Counted from the first letter of the stretch, positions 11,591 through 23,998 are shown. The stretch: 64,000 nucleotides of DNA from Paraphysoderma sedebokerense (GCA_025602915.1 JAHLJZ010000060.1:86620-150619), one strand, 5' to 3'. Notes: generated from the sequence alone by a model not told the origin. Translations and numbers: made by a program.

Positions 11591-14308
11591 ATGATACCAG
11601 AGTATGCAGCTCTATCTGTGACTCCCATATACGAGTCTCATCAGATCCCTGTCGATCTCATCCACAGTATTCAGCCATGGAGAATGTAACCGTTCATTCC
11701 CTCAGTTTCTATTGTCTGCGGTTTCTTCTGTGCAATATTAACGCATAACACATTGAAAATCAATCCTTCAACCAACACAGGAATCTAGTTGCATCGAATG
11801 CAGAGTTCCTTTTCCTTGCAGTTATTCGAGACGTTCTCTGCTTTCGCCTCTCGGGTAACTCGAGTCTTAACCGGCCGACTAAATCCTACCAAGTGTTGAA
11901 AGGATGGCAAGTGCAAGAAGGCGAAGGTTATGTTCCAAACCATCTGGTATGTTGAATATATTGTACTCAATATTCCTTTTAAAAGTGAATGGAAATGAGG
12001 CAAAAATTTAGCAAAGATATTAAATGGGCTGTGTTTCTTGTCTAGCAACCGCCAATCAATTATATGAAAATCGGCAACCTTGGTTTTGAAGAAGTTTTAG
12101 TCGCAGTCTGCGGTATGTATGAAACATGAACTTTGAGTTACGGACTTATAGCTAACGACTTCGTTTTGGGTTCGGGAAATGACTGCGCCGATGCAGACGA
12201 TGGAGAGGTGATAGTGTGGTTTACCAATGACTTGAATCGAACTCCTTTACGATTTAGGTATACCTTTTCTTGTATGAGAATTCGAACATTCAATTTACAT
12301 TTGACTCTGCTTTATTCAAATAGCAACGAAGTATCGACTTGGGGTGCGACTACTCACGGACCGTCTTATCTTCTCGCTGTGTCGGCCAATTCTCATCAAA
12401 TCACCGTCTGGGACCTACGATCAGATCTAAGACATGCCGAATCAAGTTTATCAACGATTGAAGTTTCTGACGGTGACAATATGACGACTGATCCTTTGGG
12501 TAATGGAATGCACAAACGGATACTGCAAGGACATCAGCACAATATCCCTTGTATTGACATCTCGGATTGCGGAAAGTGGTTAGTTTCAACATCGGTATGT
12601 CAGAATCTTTTCGTCCTTTGGAAACAATACCGCCTCTTTCTGCAGAATTTTCCTCTTTTAATCCGGTTAGAAGGAACTCCCGTTGACCTCATTGTGTTAC
12701 TGTTATCCACTATAGATCGACTCAACGGTGCGAATATGGTACCTTCCAACAGGTCGCACTATGTATAATATCATACCATCGCAACAATGGGGTTGGCATG
12801 TTAATTTCTTCTCCTTGGCATCCTTTAAACATGTCTCAATGGAGTTTGTGAAGTACAAGAATCCTTTCGCAATTAGCAATAAAGATGGGGGATTAGAATA
12901 CAAAGGGTCAGGTGGTTTAGATAATCTGTGGCGGTGGTTTCTGGATCAAAGCAGCGATACAGTTGAGAACGGGATACAATTAGGTGAGCAAGAATTGAGG
13001 AGCAGATTTAGGTCCTTCTTGCGAGATTTCTTTCACGTAGAAGGAGACGAGCCTGATACGGAAGAGGAAGGCAATCAAGAAGAATACGAGGCTGTCAGTG
13101 CCGGGAATGACGAATCTTCACAGTCGTCTCATGAAGATATACATTCATATCGAGAAGATGAAATGGAACTGACGACTGAAGAATCAGGTCTTGAGTTGCC
13201 GTCACTTGCTCCATCCTCGGCAAACAGGAACTCTGATTTTGACAACGAAGTAGGCAGCAGGACTGAAGTAACAGCAGAAAATGAAAGCTTACCTAGACTC
13301 GAAGGGGCCCCAAATTCTTTCAGTGCTGCTGTCGCCCGCACTCATTCTCCACCACCAGTCCCTCCCCAATCGACCTCACACAACCCTAGTTCAACCAGCA
13401 CTCCTGAAACAGTGTATGTTGTTGAACAGTACGACCTTGATGACGGCGATGGCTTGGACGATTTATCGAACGAGTTTTACGACGCCGATTCAGATTTCGA
13501 CAGTGGCTCCACTAACGGGTTACTCCAACAATCATCAGTTCCAGAAACAATATCAACACCGATTGACGACGCTTCATCCGTCCAAGACAACCAACATATT
13601 TCTTCATTTGATAGCGTCATTGCACCTTCTCAACTACAATCACGACCAACCTCACTTCCGCCTCCTGTCGTAGCGGCAACGAAAACTGACGCGTTTCTAT
13701 GTATGCCGAACTCTGAGAATCTCGAAGTAACCTCTCGTATTCGGGATATTGTAAATCGCGCGGACAATCGGGTCGAGTTACAGCATTTTAATCGTTTATG
13801 CATGATGTGTAAGTTGGAAGATTTTGGAGCCATGTTAATTGGAAGTCAGAAAGGAAAAGTGGCGGTGGTCAGAGTCATTCGGTGAGTTTTAAGTAGCACT
13901 GTCTGCGGTTATTAAAAATTCTGTTAACGGAAAACTGTTTGGGATAATAGTATATGCTCATCGGACGCTAAGAAACCGGATCGATATATTCTACATACAG
14001 AGTCATACCTCGGTCCTTCTACTGATAATCCGCCATCTTTTTCATCTTCTTCAACTACGTCTCGTGCTCCTAGTCTCCCTAGATATCCGTTAGCTGGTAT
14101 CACAGCCACCAAGTTTCCCGCCCATGTCGCACCAAGTCAGAAGCTGAAGGTCAATCTCCAGATCGCGAAAGAGAAGCAACCGCTGTTGTCGGGATCGGAG
14201 GAGACCTTTTACCGAGTACATCTGGTTTATATGGACGGGACGGTAATGTGTTATGAAATTAGAAGGAATCTCGGTGGTGGGTTAGATATTGATGATGTGG
14301 TCTTGTAG
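11591..14308 (+). CDS. CRT10-like WD-repeat protein
   Basis: Seven exons: 11591-11685, 11781-11946, 12046-12112, 12197-12257, 12324-12594, 12716-13881 and 13951-14308, encoding about 727 residues. The N-terminal half has WD-type blades: NLGFEEVLVAVCDDGEVIVW, YLLAVSANSHQITVWDLR, then HNIPCIDISDCGKWLVSTS followed by STVRIWYLPTG. A long acidic, Ser-rich low-complexity region follows (about 13030-13620). The C-terminus returns to beta-propeller-like sequence (FGAMLIGSQKGKVAVVRVIR; YRVHLVYMDGTVMCYEI). This order, with a large loop inside the propeller, fits the fungal CRT10 family; S. cerevisiae CRT10 influences ribonucleotide reductase gene expression. The family call is tentative, but that the locus is a real WD protein is firm. 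Confidence 0.6.
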
Positions 14309-14682
14309 TTCGGGAGAGGTGACACGCGGAGCAAAGGATTGCAAATTTCGTTTTCAATGGTGTCTATTGTACAACAAAGTTGCTATACATATCAAATTGC
14401 TGATTGTAATATAATCTGTACAGTATTTTCGATACATTTATATAGATAATTTTACTCCCTGGCAACTTTACGCATTTGAAAGAGTCATTCCTCCGTTTGT
14501 ATAATGCGAGGCTGATCGCATGCCATAATAGTCTACAGGCTAGCACATACTTCCACAAGCAGCGGAGGACTGCAATCCAAGAATATGAAATATCGAGGTT
14601 CCTTACTAGGCACCCTTCGACATAGCAGTGTGAGTTTTCACAGGTTCGTGACTTGAATTAGGATCCTAGTCCACGGGTCAAT
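14309..14682. other. 3' region of CRT10-like gene, nothing else seen
   Basis: AT-rich trailer and intergenic DNA. No gene signal on either strand. Confidence 0.5.
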
Positions 14683-14698
14683 GGTTGCCATGGCAACC
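14683..14698. promoter_or_regulatory. Perfect RFX X-box palindrome
   Basis: GGTTGCCATGGCAACC is a perfect 16-bp palindrome containing the consensus RFX site GTTGCC-AT-GGCAAC. A TATA-like CATATAAA follows at 14703-14710. Together they look like a promoter reading rightward into the spliced transcript that may encode the microprotein at 15056. Confidence 0.6.
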
Positions 14699-15055
14699 CC
14701 GCCATATAAATTCCACTGACTGCTTTCTTTTTTTTTAGGATATCTCATACACTTTCGATCTATTTTTCTTCGATTGTGGTTGCTATTCTTGCTATTTCTG
14801 CTATTTCTTTCTTAATTCTTATCCTCGATGATTACAACATACCCGCGCTACTGAGGTTGACATTCTTAATGCGGACTTTTTCTTATACACCAAGATCTAT
14901 GAGAGGATTTTTTCTTGCTATTCTTTTTTTTATGTTCTTGCAATGTTAATTCTATAGCGTCTCTTCTATTATGGTATGTGCTCTTTCTCTCATTTAATTT
15001 TTTGAATTCTGAGTTCTTATGATGTTGGTAATTTGCGTCTGTATTCGCCCTCAGC

Positions 15056-15420
15056 ATGGCACCTCCTGCCTATTTGGTGCCTCTTGAAAAAGAAAAAGTG
15101 CTGAACGGTGTTGAAGATAACTTTCACTGAAGATTCACTTGTATAAATCTTTGGACGATTTGGGCTGGGTTTAGAGTTAACGCCACTCTTTTGGTATTTC
15201 TACAGGGTTCGTCGCAGTGCTTCTTTTGCCGTCTGTTATGTTTGTAGTAATTGACAAGGTAAGCTATCACTTTTATATTTCTTGTGGTTTACGGCTCGAT
15301 GATGAAATCCATTTTCATGGTTTGCCTGATTCCGGCTATGATGAATTAATAATTATCACCAAGATCGTTGAGAGCCTTTTGTTTTTAAATCAGTTGAGTG
15401 TTTCTGGATTCCAATCCTAA
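15056..15420 (+). CDS. Possible single-pass membrane microprotein
   Basis: A candidate small gene in otherwise gene-free DNA. The proposed exons are 15056-15107, 15206-15258 and 15394-15420, giving 43 residues: an N-terminal MAPPAYLVPLEKEKVLNG, a hydrophobic helix FVAVLLLPSVMFVVIDK and a tail LSVSGFQS. All junctions use GT-AG and keep phase. A leader intron (14974-15054, donor GTATGT, acceptor CTCAG) precedes the ATG by one base. The second intron is a multiple of three with no stop, so its retention would give an 88-residue form. Upstream lie a TATA-like box and an X-box. No family is recognised. Calling so short a coding region from splice signals alone is risky. Confidence 0.35.
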
Positions 15421-16101
15421 CAACATTGTTAAAGTTTGCTTCTTTCTTTCTATTCGTTTGCCAGTGGCAATTTGACAATTCCTGGTGTTCATTTTCTGTC
15501 GTTCGCACAGCGATTTTTCGTTAGTGTTCTGCTGCTCTGATTGTCCTCTACTACTTGGCGAGAAGAGTTTTTGTCTTTGGTGCATCAGAATGCGGACTGT
15601 CGTTCTGTTTAGTTCATGTCAAATAAAGTGGAACATATCTTTTAAACTGAAACTTGCACTTCAACATGCTCGTCTGCTCTGTCGTGACCTACTTTCTGCG
15701 AATGATTTGTATCTATCCATCTGCTGCGACTCTTGAAGGCCATTATCATAGTCCATGACTGACCCACATCAAGTTGACCGCCAACGTTCCTGGAACGTCA
15801 TTTTGAGGCAACCAGTTTGGCATTTCTGAATATATTGCATCAAACTCCATTCATTACAGTTCGACACGTTGCACATGATAAATGAAGAAACCCCTTCGCG
15901 CGAATGCGTACACTTTTCAGTCAAGACTATTCAACTGCATAGAAAATCAAGTACCCCAAAATGCTTTCACTGCCCAATGACATTTGTATTCCTGTCAATT
16001 ATAAAATTAACGGCACCGATTAAGTTCTGTATTCAGTTGCATGGAGGTTAATCAATACATCTAAATACCATGGTCGGAGTTGGCAAACGCACCCAATGTT
16101 C
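15421..16101. other. Intergenic, no gene recognised
   Basis: About 680 bp of mixed-composition sequence without a supportable coding or RNA feature. Confidence 0.5.
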
Positions 16102-16308
16102 TTAACTCTCCAAATCTTTTAATTCCTGCTCGAGCTCCTGTTGCAATTCTTCTTCAGTCTCTGGTTCCTTTGATTGTTGCTCTTCTGCCACGTCTTGTTC
16201 TTCTTCCTCCATTTGATCAATGGTCGAAGTAAAAGTTTCGCCTTCTTCTTGGTCTCTGAGTGTTTCCTCTTGTTGGGATTTGGGTTTCTGCTGTTGTTTG
16301 GTGCTCAT
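16102..16308 (-). CDS. Small acidic Gln/Glu-rich protein
   Basis: Single exon, 68 residues from the first in-frame ATG at 16308 (MSTKQQQKPKSQQEE). The frame extends a few codons upstream without an ATG. Composition is dominated by Glu and Gln, and the end (EEELQQELEQELKDLES) is predicted to be a charged helix or coiled coil. A TATA-like TATATA lies about 60 bp upstream on the minus strand. It is divergent from the USP gene, sharing a CRE site. Function unknown. Being short and low in complexity, it could be spurious, but the promoter context and clean ends favour a gene. Confidence 0.5.
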   Translation of the reverse strand: MSTKQQQKPKSQQEETLRDQEEGETFTSTIDQMEEEEQDVAEEQQSKEPETEEELQQELEQELKDLES

Positions 16309-16403
16309 GATTTCTTGATTCAACGTTGATTTGGGGCAATCATTCGAAAACAGGATTGGAGATTACAGTATATATGCTTTCGGCAGTACTACTTACACGA
16401 ATA

Positions 16404-16411
16404 TGACGTCA
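16404..16411. promoter_or_regulatory. CRE palindrome in divergent promoter
   Basis: TGACGTCA, the ATF/CREB bZIP site, followed 8 bp later by a second GACGTCA-like half (GACGTCAG). It lies between the divergent starts at 16308 and 16671. A regulatory function is inferred from the motif. Confidence 0.45.
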
Positions 16412-16670
16412 CACAGGACGTCAGTAATGTGATGAAAGCACGATTACGAGAAGATGTAGTTGCACTCTGATGAATTCATTGAAGTTATACCATCTTTATG
16501 CTATTGTGAACGCTACCTTAGAGAATTAAGAATTGTACATTTTGAATCAGATCTAATCCGGCGGAGGCAATTCTACTCGGCCTTGCTCCATAAAATTTTT
16601 TTCGAGCTGCGTGTCCGTGTTCGCGGAGTTCTTAGGACTGGCGTAGTTTCGGCGTAATCAGCATCTGACG

Positions 16671-19510
16671 ATGGCAAAAGGCAAGAAGAATCGAAAAAAG
16701 GTGCAGAGGTCGACCAAGAAAAATGTTGAATTAAAAAGAAATGTTGATGATTCTGGTTCGACTCTCGAAAGTACGTTGATGACTGCACGATTCATCTCTT
16801 CGTGCGTTCGAATTTAGTAATTTGCTTTTGCATATATAGACGGCGTTGAACTAAGTATTGATGACGAGAATTCAGTCAAGAGTCTAACAGAGACAGAAGA
16901 AAATGGGGCTCCACCGAGGAAACGACAAAAATGTAGCCATTTGAAATGCGTAAAGGTGGCCAAAATCAAGAAAAACCTCAAAATCTTTGCGAAGATTGAA
17001 CCAGTTAGTCAATACTTATATTGCAGCATTAACAAAAATTGGTGATGATTTATATCAGACTGATATTCTAGGCTGTTCCTTCGCTATCTGAAAACGATGA
17101 AACGATTGCTGACAATATCGAACAACCTACGAATTCGTCCATTTTCGTCTCGAGCTCCACCACCCTTATTTGCCTCACTTGCTGCAAAAAATTCACAAGT
17201 TCAGAAGTAGAGTTTCATTGCTTGGAATCTAAAACTCATAAACTATTTTATGATCCGGTTCAACGTACATTTTTCTGTTTCGAATGTAAAACCAACGTGG
17301 AGCCGAATGAAAAGCATGTGGTTTTGAAGGAATGTTTGGCTTTGATAGATGGCACAGGCACAGAAACAATTATACCCGATACTCCGAAAGTCCATTCCTC
17401 AAAAGGTAAGGTTTCTGCCTCGATTTTTTCGTTATTCAGAAAGACAGGTAATTAAGTAGGATTCTTTCTTTCGCCAAGCTGAGCGAAAGAAGTCCAAAAG
17501 AGGCAAAGGCGTCGATAAAAAGGATGATAGAGCTCCGTTCAGTGGATTATCTAATCTCGGCAATACATGCTTCTTCAATTCTGTACTACAGGTAGATATG
17601 TCCTTGATTCCAGCGTTCCTTTCATATGGTGTTTAACCCCCTTCCAGGTTTTAGCACACTCTTTATCTCTTGAGTCACTCATTAAGAAACATCATTCGTC
17701 AAGCGAACCATCACCTCATCGATACGGTCCACTCACATCTGCCTTTTGGAATACACTTTATAACCTCAATTCTTCAGAAAAGAAAACCGTCGTCCCGCGC
17801 ACCCTTTTCGATACGCTTGGCAAGAAGTACAAACAATACAAAGGTTATCGACAGCAAGATTCACATGAATTCCTGCGACACTTATTTGATGGTATTCAAT
17901 CCGAGTCTTCGAAAAGCGGCCACCAGTCTCAGTGTCGACCCGGAAAAACCTTTATTGACGAACTGTTCCGAGGAGTATTAGCTTCGCTCGTCATCTGCGA
18001 TACATGCAAGCATGTTTCAATTCGCTATGAGGACTTCCTTGATCTTTCTCTCCCTATTCCTTCTTCAAAACCTCTAGATGGCATTATTAGGAAGAGCTCG
18101 GCAAAAGCTCAAGGGACGTCGGGATCAAAAGAAACAGCCGATGACATTGCGAGATCTATCGTGACAGAGTTGGTTGATCATGTTGTCAACAGTATACAGA
18201 ATTTGGATCTGACAGCTGATAGAGGCGCTATGGATCCATCGCTTCCAGTGAGCGAAGGACATAGTCGGCTATTGAACATATTAATCGGACCGTCTCATTT
18301 TGATCCATCCGAAAAAAATCAGAAACGCCATCGGCAGGCGGCAAAGATTGATTTGATAAACTGTTTAGAGCAGTTTGCAGAGGTTGAGATTCTAAATGGT
18401 GACAATAAGTTTGCATGCGAGAATTGCTGGAAATTGCGAAATCCAAGTTCCGTCGTGGAACATTCGGATTCGAACCATGATGGAGAGAACGGGAATGATA
18501 TGACAAGTCATGACATGGACGTAGACGTCACACTGGTAAATGAGCCAATGTCGGATGTAATTGTTCAGGAATTCAGTTTTGAGGACGATGCCTCAGAGGA
18601 GAATGGAGATATAACGATGACGGTCTATAGCGATGATGAGTACGAACCCACAAATCTTGCCTCCCTGTTCGATGAGGTTTCAGATACCTCCGAAAACTTT
18701 GATAGCGGGACCGACGATATTTCTACTCTAAGCGCTTCTAACGCGCAGGATATCAGCGGTAGAGGTGAAAAGACAACTTCGGCGCCGACGAAATCAAAAT
18801 TTCCACTGCGGAAAGCCTTCAAACGATTTGTTGTCGCGGAGCCTCCGAAGGTTCTTGTTTGTCATATAAAACGGTTTCAACAAGTCATATCTAGGAGGGG
18901 CAACATCAGTATGGAAAAAATAGACGATCAAGTTGATTTTCCCATTGAATGGGAGTGGAAATTTGGGGAATTCAATTTGCACAATGAACAGAATAATGTT
19001 GAAGATCATTCCGCATTTTGTGTTCCACTAGGACTACTGAAAGAATTGGAGCGTTTGCAGACTGCTGTCGAAACCAACGATCGATATAATAATTTAACGC
19101 TCGTGGCCCGTCAATCCGAAACTACATCTCTTACTTGCCCAAATTCGCTATCTGGCGATTGCAAGGCTGCCGAGAAATCTGTGTCTAAATGCGATAAAGA
19201 TGCTGGAAGCGGGCAACGAACATTTGAAGACGAATCTAACCCTAAACTGTCTTTCGCATACAAATATCGATTGTATGGTCTCGTCGAACATATGGGAACG
19301 CTGAATGGTGGCCATTACGTTTGTTACTTTCGGTCTCACATATCACCTGATCCTCAACCGGAGATACAGGAAACGGAATCACTCTCAGGTGAAAAACTTG
19401 AAGAACAGGAAGTATGGATATATGCGTCTGATTCAAGAGTACGGTATTCATCCCTGGATGAGGTCAAAAGAGCGCAGGCATACTTATTGTTTTATGAGAT
19501 GATATTATAG
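16671..19510 (+). CDS. USP16/USP45-type ubiquitin-specific protease
   Basis: Cysteine protease that removes ubiquitin from proteins; the metazoan relative USP16 acts on histone H2A. Exons are 16671-16770, 16840-17003, 17072-17405, 17479-17591 and 17648-19510, about 857 residues. A basic N-terminus is followed by a zinc-finger UBP domain (CSHLKCVK through LICLTCCKKF, HCLESKTHK and FFCFECKTNV). The USP core begins GLSNLGNTCFFNSVLQ (catalytic Cys) and ends with GLVEHMGTLNGGHYVCYF (catalytic His) and WIYASDSRV (catalytic Asp). QQDSHEFLRHLFDGIQ is the expected USP box. A roughly 150-residue acidic insertion (about 18460-18780) splits the catalytic domain, as in USP16/45. Intact by every motif checked. 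Confidence 0.93.
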
Positions 19511-19965
19511 AGTAGGAGGAAGTCGCAGGTTGACATGGCAATTTTTGTACCAACGATGACAAGGATGGTAGAAACAATTGCCTTTTGATTTGCACTATGT
19601 TACTTCTAGTCTCTCGGTTGAAACCTTTAATACCATGATGTAACTAATCCATGATAGGAAACATCTTCCTTGAGTGCTTTGGATCAAGACCGAATGGCTT
19701 TCAAGTTTCAAGCACACTAATTTGAAATAATCCAAACTATGCTAGCCTTTAATGAAGGCTATAGGAAGAAAGTCCAAAAATACAACGTAAATCCATGCAA
19801 CTCAACTCAGAATAGATGATTGATTTGTGTCCATGCTGATCTAATTTTGAACATCTTTCAAATATATTACGTGATGGCGTTGCTAGGGTTACCGATTGTC
19901 GAGACAAAACGGAATTTCTAGACGCAAATTAATTTAATTTCCGTACTCAAAATAGATTTTAAGCC
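19511..19965. other. Intergenic, promoter of CCC1/VIT1 gene
   Basis: About 450 bp with no gene. It includes GTTGCT followed by AGGGTTACC near 19879, which is one X-box half only and is not called as an RFX site. Confidence 0.45.
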
Positions 19966-21056
19966 ATGGTATCCTCGACAAATGCAGAAAATGAACCTCT
20001 TTTGCCGAGCTCACATCCTCCTCTACATTCTCGCCTTGCCAGGACCCTATCCCAATTTAGCGCCAATCGCACACCTCATGTCGAACAACATTTCGAGGCC
20101 GCCGATGTCGTGCGGGATGTCATAATCGGAATGTCGGACGGTCTGACAGTTCCGTTTGCTTTGACTGCTGGGTTATCAGCTCTACAAAGCTCTCGACTGG
20201 TTGTAGCGGCTGGATTAGCTGAAATCATTGCTGGCTCAATCTCCATGGCTTTAGGAGGGTATGGATCGGATAACGTCAAAACAGCTTACAAATATGCTCT
20301 GTAATTGATCAGAACTTACAGGTGGTTGGCAGGACGGAGCGAAATTAATCATTTCGATGCAGAGAAGCAACGAGAATTCGCCGAAGGTTTGTTAACTGTT
20401 TTGGAGTCTTCAGATTTGATAGATGTACCAACCCTATAATCATTGAATTCTAGTCCGGGAATGCCCAGAGGAAGAGGTCCAAGAGATAGTCGACATCTTT
20501 AGTCCGTACGGATTAGACAAAGAATCTTGTGAGTGGTTTTATCGATGATGCCTGCATCTTAAAGGATTGCAATTTCGCAACTCGAAATGTTAATTATATG
20601 GCAATTGTCCTGCTACAAATAGTACAGCCGCTAATTGAAAAACTGACTCAAGATGAAGAGAAATTTGTGGATTTTATGATGCGATTTGAGCGTGAGTTAT
20701 TACATCTGTTGTGGCACTCACGTAAGGATAGCTGGTTAAAGTAATTCCAATTTTCTTTAGTCAATCTGTCCAGGCCGTCACCGAACCGTTCTATTATTTC
20801 TGCCTTGACAATTGGATTTTCGTATCTGTTTGGAGGGATGATTCCACTTATTCCATATTTCTTCATTGAGAAAACTCATGAAGCTCTTCCGATATCATGT
20901 TTAGTTGCAATCATTTGTCTTTTTGTATTCGGATTTGTGAAAGGACGGATTTTGGGCACTCAAAGTCCTTTCCTGGGGGCTATTGAGACAGCAGTGATTG
21001 GTGCTTTGGCTGCGGCCGCCGCTTTTGGAATTGCAAAACTGGTGCCGCAGGACTAA
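19966..21056 (+). CDS. CCC1: CCC1/VIT1-family vacuolar iron/manganese transporter
   Basis: Moves cytosolic Fe2+ or Mn2+ into the vacuole in exchange for protons. Exons are 19966-20258, 20322-20386, 20454-20528, 20623-20691 and 20761-21056, giving 265 residues. After a short cytosolic N-terminus, VVRDVIIGMSDGLTVPFALTAGLSA is the hallmark first helix with the conserved Asp and Met. AAGLAEIIAGSISMALGGWLA is helix 2, followed by the hydrophilic metal-binding loop rich in Glu (EKQREFAE, ECPEEEVQEIV, DEEKFVDFMMRFE). Three C-terminal helices complete the five-helix fold. All expected parts are present. Confidence 0.93.
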
Positions 21057-21744
21057 AGTCACTAAGTGTAAATAAAGTACGATCAAGTTTTGTGTTACAG
21101 TGATTCCCTCATTGTTTCTGATTATTTCATCCTATAAGCACCCTTATTTTCACGATTGTAGCTAAATTAAGGGCGGCCGCCCTGTCATCTAGCATCGGAA
21201 TGCCCATTCCATCTGTTTGATAACACTCGTTTCTAATAAAAGAACAAAGTATAATTTAGCCGCCAGGCCTGATCTTTGTGATTTTTGAATTTTTTCCGGC
21301 TTGAGAAACATAAGATTAACCCACTATCTCGTTGCGCCTATATTACTTACAGCACGTACTACAAACGATAAGCTCCCGGAAGCTCAACGCACATTGATGA
21401 TAATATGACAAATGGAAAAAGTTAGAAATTGATTCACTTCAGCAAATGACTGATGAAAGTGCGCGTGAGGTTGAAAGTTATTCAATGGTACGAAGTTGCT
21501 GATTTGCGTCGCGCAATGATCCCCAGCTTAATTTGGACGTTGCGGTCATTCCCATTTTTGTATTCTGCGGTTTTGGGCTGATATCCAGACAAACATTTCG
21601 TTTGAATAAACGGACTATTTCAACTTAATGGAAATGCATCATAGAGAGCAACGGCTCATCAGTGAGTGTGAGATTTATTATGCTGGATCTAATATAAACA
21701 GTGCCCAGATACCTCCTATAAATCATCAATTTGAAATCGCTACA
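21057..21744. other. Intergenic, promoter of GH16 copy 2
   Basis: Contains a TATA-like CCTATAAAT at 21714-21722, close to the GH16 start. An in-frame ATG at 21628 precedes the chosen start but would place the signal peptide internally. Nothing else seen. Confidence 0.5.
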
Positions 21745-23206
21745 ATGCCTTCAAAATCATTACTGTTTCTTGCACTCTTGCTCAATCACGTATTTGCCGT
21801 TCCGACATCTGTTACGAGCTCTCTAGAAGCTTACACGCCCGCAACTTCAGTTCCCTCTGTATCAAGTGAGACTAATGCCGCCAATACTCCCCTCCCGGTG
21901 AATCCGCCAATGGCTGATGTAACAGCACCCAACATTGGGGCCACACCTGCAGTGAATTCAACAAGCCCGAATAATGGAACCGCCCCTTATGTTCCCCCAA
22001 ACGAAAATGGCACACAATATACCAACGGCACTGTACCCACAGTTTCTGATAATTGCCTAATCGAAGCGGCTACGGACAATTTTGACTCACTTGATAAATG
22101 GAGTCAAGCCAATGAATTGGACGGTGGCGGCAATTGGTATGTTCCCTTACTCTCCCGCCGCGAAAAAGTTTGAGCTCTTTCACTAATCACGTTCATATCT
22201 GTTGATTATAGGGAGTTTCAATGGTATTCCGACAGTACAAATAATACATATATTAAAGATGGGAAACTTTATATCGTACCAACACTCACAACTGAGAAAT
22301 TGGGCGAAGAAGCCGTTACTGGTAATACTCCAGATGGAAAATTCGTATTGACAATTCCAGCGGATAAATGCACTGGAAGGTACGTTAACAATAATAATAA
22401 CGAAGGTTTTTCAGAAAACTAAAATTCGTGATTTTAGGGCCATGTTTTTCGGCTGTGAACGAACTGCTGCGAAAGGAGCCAACATCATTAATCCAATTAT
22501 GAGTGGTAAATTGATGTCGAAATTCACCATTAAACCAGGCTCTCGTGTGGAAGTCAAGGCAAAACTTCCTCAAGGTGATTGGATTTGGCCCGCTATTTGG
22601 TTCTTACCGAAAAATCGAGTTTACGGAGAATGGCCACTCAGCGGTGAAATCGATCTAATGGAATCCCGAGGAAATCTTAATGTTCCCAATGGCGCAAATA
22701 GCGTAGGAAGTACTCTACACTGGGGGCTAAGTTTCGAAGAAAACCGCTATCCTAAAACTCACGCAACTATCAACAAGACAAGTGGAACATACGCCGATGA
22801 TTTCCATCTTTACACTTTAGACTGGACTACTAAAGGTATCACTATGTATACGGACGGTCAAGTCGTATTTAATATCGATTTTACAAAGATTGGCGGATTC
22901 TGGAAATTCGGTGAATTCACAAACGGTACCAATCCTTGGGGTGACTCATTAGCTGCTCCCTTTGATCAAGAATTCTATATGATTTTGAATGTCGCGGTCG
23001 GCGGAACTGCAAACTACTTCCCTGACGATATGGCTGGAAAGCCATGGAAAAATAAGGACTCGGATGCTATGGTCAAATTTTGGAACGCAAAGGATAAATG
23101 GTTACCAACTTGGCCAACCGGCGAGAACCTCCAAAACAGAGCCATGGTCGTAGATTATGTAAAAACTACAGCATTGGATGAAAATGGAGCTCCTAAATGT
23201 AACTAA
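21745..23206 (+). CDS. GH16 glucan-active secreted enzyme, copy 2 (intact)
   Basis: Secreted glycoside hydrolase family 16 protein, likely acting on or binding beta-1,3-glucans. Exons are 21745-22136, 22212-22379 and 22438-23206, giving 442 residues. The ATG at 21745 opens a signal peptide (MPSKSLLFLALLLNHVFA). A Ser/Thr/Pro/Asn-rich linker with several N-x-S/T sites (to about 22050) follows and is absent from copies 1 and 3. The catalytic domain starts at NCLIEAATDNFDSLDKWS and includes GDWIWPAIWFLP and GEIDLMESRGN, the E-I-D-x-x-E motif with nucleophile and acid/base glutamates. The reading frame runs unbroken through the exon-3 site where copies 1 and 3 lack one base. It is therefore the reference for judging those copies. 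Confidence 0.9.
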
Positions 23207-23998
23207 ATGACTCGGAGGTTTTGGTGCATTGAATTCACCGAGAGACGGAAGATCCTGGTAAACTGCTAGAATCACATTGGCATTACTCCTGACAAGATGC
23301 CTATGTAAAATATTTTTGTATATTAAATACTCATTTGCTAAGTATAAGTTCACTCGTTTATTTTGAAGAACGTTGTTAATAAATTTGACATCCAAGAGTT
23401 GACAAATTTCCAAGCGCTAGTATTTCGTATAAAGACTATGCACTATTTCTCCAACGATTGTTTGAATTTCTCCACACTAAGTTTTCAAAGTATAATTGCA
23501 AATGACTATTACAATCGTGGTTCTATTTGGCCGAGGTTGTCGCCATTTTTTTCAGTTCGCTTTGGCGATTACAAACTGGCCCGAGAATGTTTCGACACTA
23601 TGCATTTTCAGAAAGGGCAAAGACACTTACTTTTTACCATCTCGCCATTGCTTGTTTTCGAAACCTATTTATATTGAAATTCTTCGACTTCGACTTCGCC
23701 TACATCGTGATTTTATTCTGATTCGTGGCAAGTAAGAAGTCTTGTGTTTAATGCGGGGGATTGCTTTGTATTATGTTAAGTATCCACAACAAACAAAATT
23801 TGGTAATTTAAGCCTTCTTGTGATCGACGTTCATCATGATGATATAGCATAGTTTCACTTTAATTTCTCGGCGTTATAAATCGCTTTTGAATGTTAGCGC
23901 CTGGGCTTCTCCGATGTCATCAGAATGAACACTATATAAGTGTCGAATCCCCACCGCTCAAAGTTCAGTAGTCAACATTATATACATCTTCAAGAAAT
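23207..23998. other. Intergenic, promoter of GH16 copy 3
   Basis: About 790 bp. A TATA box (ACTATATAAG) at about 23931-23940 lies roughly 60 bp before the ATG of GH16 copy 3. No further gene seen. Confidence 0.5.

Noticed and set aside
19877-19894. X-box upstream of the CCC1/VIT1 gene
   Set aside because: Only the left half (GTTGCT) fits; the right side reads GGGTTACC, not RGYAAC.
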